A stretch of 64,000 nucleotides of DNA from Croceicoccus gelatinilyticus (GCF_018398395.1 NZ_JAHCBF010000004.1:248001-312000), one strand, 5' to 3'; shown: positions 53,437 to 63,517, numbered from the stretch's first letter. Notes: generated from the letters alone by a model not told the origin. Numbers and translations: made by a program.

Positions 53437-54431
53437 GCGCTTGCGATCTCTGCAAGGCCCGCCTTCTCGGCGACTTGCCGCGCAATATCGGCGAACCTGT
53501 CAGCAACCGGACCTTCACCGGCAGCGGGCGGGCGGCCTGCGTCGCTGTCAGTGCGAATGTCGATGGTGAGCGGGATGCGACCCAAGAAGTCATATCCCAT
53601 CGTCTTGGCCGTCGCTTCCGCCCCGCCGTTGCCAAAGGGATCGCTTTCCTCTCCGCAATGGGGGCAGACGTATCCGGCCATGTTCTCGACCACGCCGATC
53701 ACCGGCACGCCCGCCTTGTCGAACAGGCCGATCGCGCGGGTCGCGTCCATCAGGGCAAGGTCCTGCGGGGTCGAGACGATGACCGCGCCATCGGGCTTGA
53801 ACCGCTGGATCATCGTAAGCTGAACGTCGCCGGTGCCGGGCGGCAGGTCGACGACGAGCGTGTCGACATCGCCCCATTCGGCATCGATCAGCTGCGCCAG
53901 CGCATTGCCCGCCATCGGCCCGCGCCATGCGATCGCCTGACCCGGTTCGGCAAGATGCCCCATCGACAGCATCGGCACGCCGAAACAGGTGTCGACGGGG
54001 ATCAGCTTCTTGTCCTTTGCCTGCGGACGTTCGCCCTCGCTTGCCATCAGGCGCGGCTGCGACGGGCCGTAGATGTCGGCATCGACCAGCCCGACTTTCA
54101 CCCCTATACTCGCAAGGGCGACGGCGATGTTTGCCGACACGGTCGACTTGCCGACACCGCCTTTGCCTGAACCCACCGCGATGATGCGGGGACCGCGCTT
54201 GGGCGGCGGGCCGTCGCCGCGTTCGGCCATCTGGGCAATGCGCAGCGGCGGCAGATCGAAATCGCGCACCGCGCCGCGCACCGCGATTTCCAGCTTGTCG
54301 CGGCCCAGCTGGTCCAGCCCGCCGACTTCCAGCACGATCGTCGTCGCGTCCTTGCCCAGCCGGAAGCTGGCGAGCCTGTCGCCTGCTGCGGTCTCGAGCG
54401 CGTTGCGGATTGCGGTTTCGTCGGGGGTCAT
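53433..54431 (-). CDS. apbC: Mrp/ApbC-family Fe-S cluster carrier P-loop ATPase
   Basis: 332 residues. The N-terminal MIP18-like domain is followed by the deviant Walker A VGSGKGGVGKSTVSANIA, LPPGTGDVQLT, and the cluster-binding CPHC in GYVCPHCGEESDPFG. Such ATPases deliver Fe-S clusters to apoproteins. It overlaps the IorB-like gene and precedes hemH, so a cofactor-assembly theme is likely. Confidence 0.94.
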   Translation of the reverse strand: MTPDETAIRNALETAAGDRLASFRLGKDATTIVLEVGGLDQLGRDKLEIAVRGAVRDFDLPPLRIAQMAERGDGPPPKRGPRIIAVGSGKGGVGKSTVSANIAVALASIGVKVGLVDADIYGPSQPRLMASEGERPQAKDKKLIPVDTCFGVPMLSMGHLAEPGQAIAWRGPMAGNALAQLIDAEWGDVDTLVVDLPPGTGDVQLTMIQRFKPDGAVIVSTPQDLALMDATRAIGLFDKAGVPVIGVVENMAGYVCPHCGEESDPFGNGGAEATAKTMGYDFLGRIPLTIDIRTDSDAGRPPAAGEGPVADRFADIARQVAEKAGLAEIASA

Positions 54432-54584
54432 CGCTGCGTCCAGTCGGCGGCAAGGGCCGTTTGCTCAGGTTTGTGCGCCATAATGGCGTTTGCGTGATGC
54501 GTCATTGGGCCTCTTGCACCATTGGCGGAAAAATCCAATGCCGAACCCCCTGTTTTTGCCCGTGACGATACCTATAAGGGAAGC

Positions 54585-55733
54585 ATGACGAAAAAGGGTG
54601 GGTCCTTGAAGGACGGCATTTTGGCCATGGCCGGTAAGAGCCCGTGGGGCTCCTCGCCCGGCGGTGACGACAACGACAGCTCCGGCGTGAGCGGATCGGA
54701 CGGCGGCGCGACGCCTCCGCCGGTATCCGAAGGCGGCAACAAACCGCGCAACCCGTGGTTGCCCGGCGGTGACGACGGTTCCTCTGGCCCGCGCAAGGCG
54801 GCCAATATCGAGGACCTGTTCAAGCACCGGCAGGCCCGCAAGGGCGGCGGTGGCGGCGGTGGTTTCCCCCGCATGCCGCAGGCACCTGGCGGCAAGAGCT
54901 GGGCGCCGCTGATCCTGATCGGCGTGATCGCGCTCTGGCTGCTGATTTCCGGCGTCCACCAGATCGGTCCGAAAGAAGAAGGCCTTGTCACCACGGCTGG
55001 CCGCTATTCGCGGACGATGGGTCCGGGCCTGCAATTCTCGCTGCCCTGGCCGATCCAGAACGTCGAGATCGAGGACGTGACCTCGATCCGCACCGACACG
55101 ATCCCCGAGGGTGAGGCCGAGAAGCTGATGCTGACCGGTGACCAGAACCTTGTCGACCTGTCGTACATCGTGCGCTGGAACATCAAGGACCTGAAGCAGT
55201 ACACTTTCCAGATCGACAACCCCGACCAGACCGTGACCGAAGTTGCCGAGGCCGCGATGCGCGCCTCGATCGCGGAAGTGACGCTGGACGATGCGTTGTC
55301 GGGTTCGGGCCGTGCCCAGGTCGAACAGGCCGTGCGCACCCGCATGCAGGCTTTCCTCGACGCCTATGGCGCAGGCGTTGCCGTGCAGGGCGTCGAAATC
55401 AAGAAGGCCGATCCGCCGTCCGCCGTCGTCGATGCCTTCCGCGAAGTGCTCGCCGCGCAGCAAGACGCGCAATCCGACATCAACCGCGCACGCGCTTGGG
55501 CCGAACAGGTCACCGCGCGGGCAGAGGGTGAGGCGACCGCTTTCAACAAGGTTTACGAGGAATACCGCCTCGCCCCCGAAGTGACGAAGCGCCGCATGTA
55601 TTACGAAACTATGGAACGCGTTCTGAAACAGACCGACAAGACCATCGTCGAAGCCGACGGCGTGGTGCCTTACCTGCCCCTGCCCGAAGCGGGCCGCAAC
55701 CGGACGTCCTCGTCCAGCGAAGGAGGCCAGTGA
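54585..55733 (+). CDS. hflK: HflK, SPFH-family regulator of FtsH protease
   Basis: 382 residues from the ATG at 54585 (AAGGG upstream). A long Gly/Asp/Ser-rich cytoplasmic N-terminus with GGGGGGGFPRMP precedes one helix (APLILIGVIALWLLISGV). The SPFH domain has QIGPKEEGLVTTAGRYSRTM and the later NRARAWAEQVTARAEGEATA coiled coil. With HflC it surrounds and restrains FtsH at the inner membrane. Stop overlaps hflC. Confidence 0.94.
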   Translation: MTKKGGSLKDGILAMAGKSPWGSSPGGDDNDSSGVSGSDGGATPPPVSEGGNKPRNPWLPGGDDGSSGPRKAANIEDLFKHRQARKGGGGGGGFPRMPQAPGGKSWAPLILIGVIALWLLISGVHQIGPKEEGLVTTAGRYSRTMGPGLQFSLPWPIQNVEIEDVTSIRTDTIPEGEAEKLMLTGDQNLVDLSYIVRWNIKDLKQYTFQIDNPDQTVTEVAEAAMRASIAEVTLDDALSGSGRAQVEQAVRTRMQAFLDAYGAGVAVQGVEIKKADPPSAVVDAFREVLAAQQDAQSDINRARAWAEQVTARAEGEATAFNKVYEEYRLAPEVTKRRMYYETMERVLKQTDKTIVEADGVVPYLPLPEAGRNRTSSSSEGGQ

Positions 55734-56581
55734 TGGAACAGACCTGGCAGCGCTACAAGGCGTGGATCATTGCCGCAGGCCTCGTCGTCGTGGGTGCGCT
55801 TTCGACCGTGTTCGTCACGCCCGAAACCGAACAGGCGGTGATCCTGCGTAACGGGAAACCGCTAACCATCGTCAACAAGTTCCGTCCGAACGAGGATTAC
55901 GGGAACACGGGTGCGGGCATCTGGTACCGCATCCCGCTGATCGACCGCGTCGTCTTCGTCTCGCGCCAGATCCTGGCCGTCGACATGCAGCGACAGGAAG
56001 TGCTCAGCCGCGACCAGCGCCGCCTCGAGGTGGACGCTTATGCGCGGTATCGCGTGATCGATCCGACCAAGCTGGTCCAGACCGCCGGTTCGACCGGTCG
56101 GGTCGAGGAACAGCTGCGGCCGATCCTGAACTCGGTCCTGCGCCAGCGTCTGGGCACTCGCAGTTTCCAGGCATTGCTGACCGCCGAACGCGGTGCAGCA
56201 ATGAAGGAGATCAAGGAAGGCTTCGACAAGGAAGCGCGTGAATACGGCGTGCAGGTCATCGACGTGCGCATCAAGCGTGCCGACCTTCCCGCCGGCCGCC
56301 CGCTCGAAACCGCCTACACCCGGATGCAGACCGCGCGTAAGCAGGAATCGGACACGATCCGTGCGCAGGGCCAGAAGCAGGCCCAGATCATCCGCGCAGA
56401 AGCAGAGGCCGAGGCCGCGCAGACTTATGCGTCGGCCTTCAATAAGGACCCGAACTTCTACGACTTCTACCGCGCCATGCAGAGCTATGACGCGGTATTC
56501 ACGGGCGATGACGACAACAGCTCGATCATCATGTCGCCCGACAATGAATACCTGCGCCAGTTCAGGGGAACGGGACGCTGA
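55733..56581 (+). CDS. hflC: HflC, SPFH-family regulator of FtsH protease
   Basis: 282 residues from the ATG at 55733 (AGGAGG six bases upstream; overlaps the hflK stop as TGATG). N-terminal helix AWIIAAGLVVVGALSTVFV, then the SPFH domain with REYGVQVIDVRIKRADLP and a charged C-terminal helix (RAQGQKQAQIIRAEAEAEAA). Partner of HflK. Confidence 0.95.
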   Translation: MEQTWQRYKAWIIAAGLVVVGALSTVFVTPETEQAVILRNGKPLTIVNKFRPNEDYGNTGAGIWYRIPLIDRVVFVSRQILAVDMQRQEVLSRDQRRLEVDAYARYRVIDPTKLVQTAGSTGRVEEQLRPILNSVLRQRLGTRSFQALLTAERGAAMKEIKEGFDKEAREYGVQVIDVRIKRADLPAGRPLETAYTRMQTARKQESDTIRAQGQKQAQIIRAEAEAEAAQTYASAFNKDPNFYDFYRAMQSYDAVFTGDDDNSSIIMSPDNEYLRQFRGTGR

Positions 56582-56777
56582 GCAGGTTCTTTAGTCTGAA
56601 GGGTGCAAAACGCGGGTACGGGATGTTTCCATTCAATCCGCGTTAAGCCCCCAACGGCTGGAATGGGGCGGGACATACTCGCCGGATCGGCAGGCCCGCC
56701 GCCTGCACGGTCCCTTGCCGGGCCCTCGGGATGGGGCGCGGCACCATGACGGAATGATGTGAAGAGGAATTCATAAC

Positions 56778-58313
56778 GTGCGTTACGCCTATACGCTCAC
56801 AACCGCACTGCTTCTGGGCGGAGCCGCGGTTTCGCTGGCCACCGGCTATCCCGCCGGCGCGCAGGTTGCCCAGAACGACGATACGACGATGGCCCGCGTG
56901 GTACCGCGCGGTGGCGCCCCGGCAAGCTTTGCCGACCTTACCGAACAACTGCAGCCTGCGGTGGTGAACATCTCCACCCGCCAGCGCGTGCAAGTGAACG
57001 GCGGCGGACAGAACCCGTTTGCCGGAACGCCGTTCGAGGGCCTGTTCGGCGGCCCCGGCGGCCAGCCCACCACGCGTGAGGCGCAGTCGCTCGGCTCGGG
57101 CTTTATCATGAGCGCGGACGGCTATGTCGTGACGAACAACCACGTCGTTTCGGCGCAGGGTCGCAACGGCACGATCGAGGCGATCACGGTTACCACCACC
57201 GACGGCACCGAATACGATGCCGAACTGGTCGGCACCGATCCGCAGTCGGACCTGGCCGTACTCAAGATCAACCGCGCCAAGCCCTTTCCCTTCGTGAACT
57301 TCGGCGACAGCCGTACCGCGCGCGTGGGTGACTGGATCATCGCCATCGGCAACCCCTTCGGCCTTGGCGGCACGGTGACGAGCGGGATCATCTCTGCCGT
57401 CTATCGCGCCACCGGTTCGGGCAATGCCTATGACCGCTATCTCCAGACCGACGCGGCGATCAACCGGGGCAACTCGGGCGGTCCGATGTTCGACATGGGC
57501 GGCAACGTCATCGGCATCAACAACGCCATCTTCTCGCCCACCGGCGGCAGCGTCGGTATCGGCTTTGCCATTCCGGCAGAGACCGCCGAACCGATCGTGC
57601 GCAAGCTGATCGCGGGCGAGGCGATCGAGCGTGGCTATCTTGGCATCCAGATCCAGCCGGTTAGCGAGGATCTCGCAGCATCGCTGGGCATCGATCACAA
57701 CCGCGGCGAATTCATCCAGTCGGTCGTTCCGGGCGAAGCTGCGGCCAAGGCCGGCCTTCAGGCAGGTGACGTCGTGCTGCGCATCGCCGGCAAGGACATC
57801 ACGCCCGAACAGACGCTGTCGTACATCGTCGCCAACACCGAACCGGGCACGCGTATCCCGATCGAACTGATCCGCAACGGCAAGCGCATGACGGTGAACG
57901 CCGTCGTCGGCACACGGCCGAGCGAGGACGAACTTTCGCAGAGCTTCGCCAATCCGGACGATGAAGGCGAAAATGGCTATAACAACCCGCGCACCGATGG
58001 CGACCAGTCGTACATCGCGGAAAAGCTGGGCCTGTCGGTTACGCCGCTCACTGCGAACATCGCTCGCCAGCTTGGTGTCGGCGAAGACGTCGAAGGTCTC
58101 GTCATCGCGGCGGTCGACGGCACTTCGGATGCGGCCACCAAGGGCCTGCGCCGCGGCGATATCGTGCTGACGGCAAACTACCGCGACGTCACCACGGTCG
58201 AACAGCTTGAAGGCATAGTCCGCGAGGCCGAGGACGACGGACGCGAGGCCGTTCTGCTGCGCGTTCAGCGTCGCGGCCAGCCCGCGATCTACGTGCCGCT
58301 TCGCATGCGCTGA
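56778..58313 (+). CDS. degP: DegP/MucD-type periplasmic serine protease-chaperone
   Basis: 511 residues from a GTG at 56778 (GAGGA upstream). Signal peptide, then catalytic His122 (VVTNNHVV), Asp158 (PQSDLAVLKI) and Ser233 (GNSGGPMF), and two PDZ domains at about 280-380 and 420-505. It degrades misfolded envelope proteins. Sits after hflKC in an envelope quality-control group. A terminator follows. Confidence 0.95.
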   Translation: MRYAYTLTTALLLGGAAVSLATGYPAGAQVAQNDDTTMARVVPRGGAPASFADLTEQLQPAVVNISTRQRVQVNGGGQNPFAGTPFEGLFGGPGGQPTTREAQSLGSGFIMSADGYVVTNNHVVSAQGRNGTIEAITVTTTDGTEYDAELVGTDPQSDLAVLKINRAKPFPFVNFGDSRTARVGDWIIAIGNPFGLGGTVTSGIISAVYRATGSGNAYDRYLQTDAAINRGNSGGPMFDMGGNVIGINNAIFSPTGGSVGIGFAIPAETAEPIVRKLIAGEAIERGYLGIQIQPVSEDLAASLGIDHNRGEFIQSVVPGEAAAKAGLQAGDVVLRIAGKDITPEQTLSYIVANTEPGTRIPIELIRNGKRMTVNAVVGTRPSEDELSQSFANPDDEGENGYNNPRTDGDQSYIAEKLGLSVTPLTANIARQLGVGEDVEGLVIAAVDGTSDAATKGLRRGDIVLTANYRDVTTVEQLEGIVREAEDDGREAVLLRVQRRGQPAIYVPLRMR

Positions 58314-58333
58314 TCGGCATAGCGCCTTAAAGA

Positions 58334-58371
58334 AAAGGGCCGCTCCCGCATGCCGGGGGCGGCCCTTTCTC
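58334..58371. terminator. bidirectional terminator between degP and the PBP gene
   Basis: AAAGGGCCGC (58334-58343) and GCGGCCCTTT (58359-58368) form a perfect 10-bp stem with a 15-base loop. The + strand continues CTCTTTG; the minus strand reads GGCCCTTTTC. Serves the convergent genes. Confidence 0.82.
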
Positions 58372-58391
58372 TTTGTCCGAAAGGTTCGTGC

Positions 58392-60641
58392 CTAACGGTC
58401 GCGCAAGGCGGCCTGGACGTCGATCACCCTGACGCCTGTATCGTCGGTACGCACGCCGCTTTGCTGTTGGCGATTGGACGCGCCCTGCTGACGGCCTTGC
58501 TGTTGCTGCTGACCAGCGCCGGACTGCGGCTCTTCCCGTCCCGTCGCGCGGTCGAGGAAATCCTCGTCCACGGCAGGGGGCGCAGCGGGCGACATGCCGT
58601 CGGGCCCATAACCACCGTCGCGATAGCCGCGATCGTCTTCGTAGCCCGGACGCGGATCACCGGGGCGCCAGCCATCGTCGGGCGGAGCAACGTAACTACC
58701 ATCGGGGCCGCCACCATAAGGCTCGATGCGGTTCCCTTCCTCGTCGACGAAGTAGTAGTCGCCGGGCTGGCCGAACCATGCCTCGTCGTCAGGCTCAAGC
58801 TGCCATGCGGGAAGCTTCACCTCGGTATCGAATTCCTCGACCGGACGCTTGGCCACCGCGACTTTCATGAAGTCCGCAAAAGCACGCGCAGGGGCGGAAC
58901 CGCCGGCAAGGCCCGGAACGCGCTTGGCATCGTCACGCCCCATCCAGACGCCGGTCGTGACCCCGCTGGAAAAGCCAAGGAACCAGCCGTCCTTGTTCGA
59001 AGAGGTCGTACCCGTCTTGCCCGCAACCGGACGTCCGATTTGCGCCGCGCGGCCCGTGCCGGTGCTGACCGCCGTTTGCAGCAGGTCGGTCGCTTGCGCC
59101 GCGACATAGGGCGCAACCAGAAGCTGCTCGCGCGATGCGCGGCGTTCGTACAGCAGCTCGCCACTCGACGAAGTTACGCGGGTGATGCCGTAAGGCTCGA
59201 CCGAGGTGCCCTTTGCGGCCACCGCGGCAAAGGCACGCGTCAGGTCGATCACGCGCACTTCCGACGCGCCCAGCACCATCGAGGGATATGTCGAGATTGG
59301 CGAGGTAATGCCGAAACGCTGCGCCATCGAAGCGACGGTGCCAAAGCCCACTTCGTTGCCAAGCTGCGCCGCCACCGTATTCTTCGAATAGGCGAACGCC
59401 GCGCGCACATCGATCATGCCAGCATAATTGCCGCCCGAATTGCGCGGGCTCCACCCGTCGATGGTGATCGGCTTGTCCTCAACCGGCGTGTCGGGCGTAA
59501 AGCCCGCTTCAAGCGCAGCGAGATAGACGAACAGCTTCCACGCCGAGCCCGGCTGACGCAGCGCATCGGTCGCGCGGTTGAAGTTGCTTTCGACATAATC
59601 GGTGCCGCCCACCATGGCGAGGATCGCGCCATCGCGATCGAGGCTGACGAGTGCACCTTGCGCGCCCTTGGGCACGTTGTTCTGGATCGCGGTCGTCGCC
59701 GCTCGCTGCATACCGACGTCAAGCGTGGTCCAGACCTCGATCGGTTCGAACGTGTCAGGCACGATGAAGTCGAGCTGCGGCAGGACCCAATCGGTGAAAT
59801 AGCGCACCGAGTTCTGGCCATATTCCGGCTTCAGCTCGATCGTGTCGAGATCGACATCCGCCGCTTCGCCCGCCGTAATGAAACCCTGTTGCTGCATGAG
59901 CGCAAGAACGGTCCCTGCACGGCCCACCGCGGCCTCTGCATCGGCGGTCGGCGAATAGCGGGACGGTGCCTTCACCAGGCCTGCGATAATCGCGGCCTCA
60001 CCCACCGAAAGCTCATCCGCCGGATGGCTGAAGAACAGGCGGCTGGCGGAATCGATGCCATAGGCGCCGCCGCCGAAATAGACCTTGTTGAGATAAAGCT
60101 CGAGGATCTGCTGCTTGGTGAACTTGCGTTCCAGTGCCAGCGCCAGGATCGCCTCGCGCACCTTGCGGTCGAAAGTCTTGTTGTTGTTGAGGAAGATATT
60201 ACGCGCCAGCTGCTGCGTGATGGTCGAACCACCCTGCCGGAAAGCGCCGGATTCCACGCGCACCTTTATCGAACGCAGCACGCCGATCGGATCGACGCCA
60301 TAGTGATCGTAATAGCGCCGATCCTCCACCGCGATCATCGCGTTGCGCATGGATTCCGGGATCTGGTCATACGTCAGCCAGCGGCCATAACTGGGCCCGA
60401 TGGACACGATCTCGCGCCCGTCACGCGCGCGAACGACGATCGTCTGGCCATGCTCGCTGGCTTTCAGCGAGGAATAGCTGGGAAGCGAATTCTTGGTCGT
60501 CCAGACCGCGATGGCCAGTGCGGCAACTGCCAGCAGGCCGATGACGAGGCCGGTAATGAACAGCCGCTTTATCCAGCGGCCCACGAAGGAACCGCCGCTA
60601 CTATCTTCACGCTTGCTGCGCCGCCGTTGTTGTTTGGCCAT
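58392..60641 (-). CDS. mrcA: class A penicillin-binding protein 1A (glycosyltransferase-transpeptidase)
   Basis: 749 residues. One N-terminal helix (LFITGLVIGLLAVAALAIAV), the GT51 domain with AVEDRRYYDHYGVD and GGSTITQQLARN, and the transpeptidase domain with the nucleophile in RQPGSAWKLF, YSKNT and AGKTGTTSSNKD. The 120-residue tail is unusual: Pro/Gly/Asp/Tyr-rich, then Gln-rich. It polymerises and crosslinks peptidoglycan. Confidence 0.93.
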   Translation of the reverse strand: MAKQQRRRSKREDSSGGSFVGRWIKRLFITGLVIGLLAVAALAIAVWTTKNSLPSYSSLKASEHGQTIVVRARDGREIVSIGPSYGRWLTYDQIPESMRNAMIAVEDRRYYDHYGVDPIGVLRSIKVRVESGAFRQGGSTITQQLARNIFLNNNKTFDRKVREAILALALERKFTKQQILELYLNKVYFGGGAYGIDSASRLFFSHPADELSVGEAAIIAGLVKAPSRYSPTADAEAAVGRAGTVLALMQQQGFITAGEAADVDLDTIELKPEYGQNSVRYFTDWVLPQLDFIVPDTFEPIEVWTTLDVGMQRAATTAIQNNVPKGAQGALVSLDRDGAILAMVGGTDYVESNFNRATDALRQPGSAWKLFVYLAALEAGFTPDTPVEDKPITIDGWSPRNSGGNYAGMIDVRAAFAYSKNTVAAQLGNEVGFGTVASMAQRFGITSPISTYPSMVLGASEVRVIDLTRAFAAVAAKGTSVEPYGITRVTSSSGELLYERRASREQLLVAPYVAAQATDLLQTAVSTGTGRAAQIGRPVAGKTGTTSSNKDGWFLGFSSGVTTGVWMGRDDAKRVPGLAGGSAPARAFADFMKVAVAKRPVEEFDTEVKLPAWQLEPDDEAWFGQPGDYYFVDEEGNRIEPYGGGPDGSYVAPPDDGWRPGDPRPGYEDDRGYRDGGYGPDGMSPAAPPAVDEDFLDRATGREEPQSGAGQQQQQGRQQGASNRQQQSGVRTDDTGVRVIDVQAALRDR

Positions 60642-60737
60642 TGCCGCCCGTCAGTCAGCCCGGACATGCCGGGGTAGGAAAACATGGCCACTTCATGGCC
60701 AAGGTCCTTCTAACGCTGGCTGAACAGCCTTGCGCGG

Positions 60738-61154
60738 TCAATCGTCCGACCCGTCCTTTTCCGCCTCGAAATCGAGCGCGGCGCTATTGATGCAGTAGCG
60801 CATGCCGCCTGCTTCGGGCGGGCCGTCGGGGAAGACATGACCAAGGTGGCCGTCGCAGTTGGAGCAGACGACTTCGGTACGGACCATGCCGTACGACGTG
60901 TCGCGATGCTCGGTTACGCTGTCGCCTTCGCTGGGCTTGGTAAAGGCAGGCCAGCCGCAGCCGGAATTGTACTTGGCGTCGGATTCGAACAGCTTCTGGC
61001 CGCATCCGGCGCAGTAGTATTCGCCCTCTTCATAGAACTTGTCGAACTTGCCGGTGAAGGCCCGTTCGGTCCCTGCCTCGCGCAGAACGTGGTACTGCTC
61101 GGGGCTCAGCTTATCGCGCCATTCGGCCTCGGTCCGGCCGGTCTTGTCGGTCAT
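60738..61154 (-). CDS. msrB: MsrB, peptide-methionine (R)-S-oxide reductase
   Basis: 138 residues from the ATG at 61154 (AGGA six bases upstream). Zinc site CAGCGQ and CSNCDGHLGHVF, catalytic Cys in MRYCINSAAL. No signal peptide, so cytoplasmic. It reduces methionine-R-sulfoxide. Two bases after the nfeD-like gene. Confidence 0.96.
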   Translation of the reverse strand: MTDKTGRTEAEWRDKLSPEQYHVLREAGTERAFTGKFDKFYEEGEYYCAGCGQKLFESDAKYNSGCGWPAFTKPSEGDSVTEHRDTSYGMVRTEVVCSNCDGHLGHVFPDGPPEAGGMRYCINSAALDFEAEKDGSDD

Positions 61155-61156
61155 GA

Positions 61157-61645
61157 TCAATCCTGCGTGATGCTTTTGGTCTCTGCAGGAACATGGGTAG
61201 CGGGCACCGGCCCTACAAGCAGGACCGACCCGTCATGGCCGGTGACGACCAGCCGCGTGCCGACTTCGGCATCCGCGCCGTGGGCCAGCCACTCGCTATC
61301 ACCCAGCCGCACGCGCCCTTCGCCCCCGTCGATCGCCTGCGTCACCACGACGCGCGTGCCGACCAGCCGCGCGCCCTTGTCATTCATCAGCGGATCGGTC
61401 GTCTCGGTCCCCGCGTAATCGAACCAGCGCCGCGCGGCGAAGACCGAGAAGGCGGAGAACACGATGAACGAGAGGATCTGGATCGAAGTCTCGATATCGG
61501 TGACCGCGGTGATAAGACCGGTGAGAAACGCGGCCGAGGCCATCCAGATCAGGAAATACCCCGGCGCGATCATCTCCGCGCCGGCAAGCACCAGCCCGAG
61601 GATCAGCCAAAGCCAAGTCGCATCGAGATCGCCCAGCCAGTCCAT
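61157..61645 (-). CDS. NfeD-like membrane protein
   Basis: 162 residues, with about three helices at the N-terminus (LWLILGLVLAGAEMIAPGYF) and an OB-fold C-terminal domain (GTRVVVTQAIDGGEGRVRLG). NfeD-type proteins normally pair with SPFH proteins, and qmcA lies six bases upstream. Confidence 0.9.
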   Translation of the reverse strand: MDWLGDLDATWLWLILGLVLAGAEMIAPGYFLIWMASAAFLTGLITAVTDIETSIQILSFIVFSAFSVFAARRWFDYAGTETTDPLMNDKGARLVGTRVVVTQAIDGGEGRVRLGDSEWLAHGADAEVGTRLVVTGHDGSVLLVGPVPATHVPAETKSITQD

Positions 61646-61651
61646 GTCGCG

Positions 61652-62638
61652 TCAGTCCCCGTAAGTGCGCGGAACGCTTGGGCGGCGGGTCGTCACGCTG
61701 GCCCCGCTGTCGCCGGGCTGCGCGGCGCCGGCAGGCGGAGTGACGGCATCGCGCACCAATTCGCCGATCCCGCCGAGCGAACCGATAAGCTGCGTCGCCT
61801 CAACCGGGAATAGGATCGTCTTGGCATTGGGCGAGGTGGCAAAGCCCTCAACTGCCTCGACGTATTTCTGCGCGACGAAGTAATTCAGTGCCTGCGTGCC
61901 CGAAGACGCGATGGCTTCGGACACCACGCGGGTCGCTTCTGCTTCCGCCTGCGCCTCGCGTTCGCGAGCTTCTGCGTCGCGGAACGCGGATTCCTTGCGG
62001 CCCTCTGCCTCTAGGATGCGGGCTTGCTTCTGACCCTCGGCGCGCAGAATTTCCGATGCTCGGCTACCCTCGGCCTCCAGGATTTGTGCGCGCTTCTCAC
62101 GTTCTGCCTTCATCTGGCGGGCCATGGCGTCGGAAATGTCGCGCGGCGGGCGGATATCCATGATTTCGACACGCGTGACTTTCACGCCCCACGGCGAAGT
62201 CGCATGGTCGACGACAGACAGCAGACGCGCGTTGATGTCGTCGCGCTTCGACAGTGTCTCGTCGAGGTCCATCGAGCCCATCACCGTGCGCAGGTTCGTC
62301 GTCGTCAGTGCCTGGATCGCGTTTTGCAGGCCCGACACCTCGTAGGCAGCCTTGCCTGCGTCCAGCACCTGGAAGAACACGACGGCATCAACGCCGACCA
62401 TCGCGTTGTCCTTGGTGATGATTTCCTGCCCCGGAATGTCGAGGACCTGTTCCATCATGTTGATCTTGTGCCCGACGCGGTCGATCAGCGGCACGATGAT
62501 GTGCAGGCCCGGATTGGCCGGCTTGGTGAAGCGGCCCATCCGCTCGATCGTGTAGACGTAGCCCTGCCGAACGACGCGAACGCTGCTGAACAGGAAGATA
62601 AGCAGCACCGCCAGCAGGACGATGAGAAACAGATCCAT
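61652..62638 (-). CDS. qmcA: QmcA-like SPFH/stomatin protein
   Basis: 328 residues. One N-terminal helix, then the SPFH domain: [26 protein letters not shown]-like [11 protein letters not shown], and the conserved [20 protein letters not shown]. An Ala/Glu-rich coiled coil follows. Membrane scaffold paired with NfeD. Confidence 0.92.
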   Translation of the reverse strand: MDLFLIVLLAVLLIFLFSSVRVVRQGYVYTIERMGRFTKPANPGLHIIVPLIDRVGHKINMMEQVLDIPGQEIITKDNAMVGVDAVVFFQVLDAGKAAYEVSGLQNAIQALTTTNLRTVMGSMDLDETLSKRDDINARLLSVVDHATSPWGVKVTRVEIMDIRPPRDISDAMARQMKAEREKRAQILEAEGSRASEILRAEGQKQARILEAEGRKESAFRDAEAREREAQAEAEATRVVSEAIASSGTQALNYFVAQKYVEAVEGFATSPNAKTILFPVEATQLIGSLGGIGELVRDAVTPPAGAAQPGDSGASVTTRRPSVPRTYGD

Positions 62639-62748
62639 GTGATACGACCCCCGTATTTTCCCCGCGCGGCCAGTCGATCCCGTCGCCGCCCGCGCTTTAT
62701 ATCATGCGCGACAGTCGCTTGCCGCCGCGCGCGGGTCAATAGTGCGTC

Positions 62749-63480
62749 TCAGTTCTCAGGCTTGGCCAGTTCGAAGCAGGTGCCAATGTCATAGCGCTGC
62801 ACCCCGCCCGGCGCTGCTGCGGTTTCGGCCACGCTCTTCGCCTCATGAGCAAGAACCGCATCTGCCTCACCCTCCGTGCGCCCTTGTTCCGCCAGTTCGC
62901 GGCGGGCACGGGCCTCCAGCACCGCTGTCATGATCCGCAGGTCCCTCGCCCGGTCGCTAGGCCCCTCAGCCTTGTGCACTTCGTCAAAAGAGAGCCGCAT
63001 GATTGCAGTGCATTGCGGCAGGTTGGGTTCGATCAACGGTTCGACTTCGGCATCGAGCAGAGAAAGGCACGGCGGCATCACCGCGCGTAGCACGCCATCG
63101 GCATCGCCGTCGGTCGCGGCCTGAGCCTGAAGCCCGGCTGCCGCATCGCGCATGGCGGCGGCGACCTGTTCCTTGCTCCATCCCGCATCGATCAGGGAAG
63201 CGCCAGTGCGCACCATGTATTCGCGTCCACGCCAGCGAAGCGGCGGGTAGCTTCGCATTCCTCCCCGCTGCTGCTCACCCGCGACAATGGCGAACGCGGC
63301 GGAACAGCGAACGGCGGCGCGATTCTCTGCCGATAGAGCCGGTTCAGCCGCCGCGCCCTGCAGAAAAACAAGCGAAGCGGCGAAAGTGAAAATATGCGGT
63401 AAAAGACTGATCATCGCCGCGATTGTTGCCTTGAATCCATAGTGCCGGTCAAACGTTTGCAGGCCCGACACTCTTGTCAT
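62749..63480 (-). CDS. hypothetical secreted protein
   Basis: 243 residues from the ATG at 63480, supported by GGAAGATCAA upstream; an ATG at 63414 would place the signal peptide (IFTFAASLVFLQGAAA) at the N-terminus. The mature region is helical with several Cys (AVRCSAAF, MPPCLSLL, LPQCTAIM, GTCFELA). No family recognised; likely periplasmic. Confidence 0.6.
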   Translation of the reverse strand: MTRVSGLQTFDRHYGFKATIAAMISLLPHIFTFAASLVFLQGAAAEPALSAENRAAVRCSAAFAIVAGEQQRGGMRSYPPLRWRGREYMVRTGASLIDAGWSKEQVAAAMRDAAAGLQAQAATDGDADGVLRAVMPPCLSLLDAEVEPLIEPNLPQCTAIMRLSFDEVHKAEGPSDRARDLRIMTAVLEARARRELAEQGRTEGEADAVLAHEAKSVAETAAAPGGVQRYDIGTCFELAKPEN

Positions 63481-63517
63481 TTGATCTTCCGATATTCTCG
63501 GTTATCTACAGCAGCCT

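Noticed and set aside
58350-60677. 775-codon open frame opposite the PBP1A gene
   Set aside because: Same cause; no domain or start signal.
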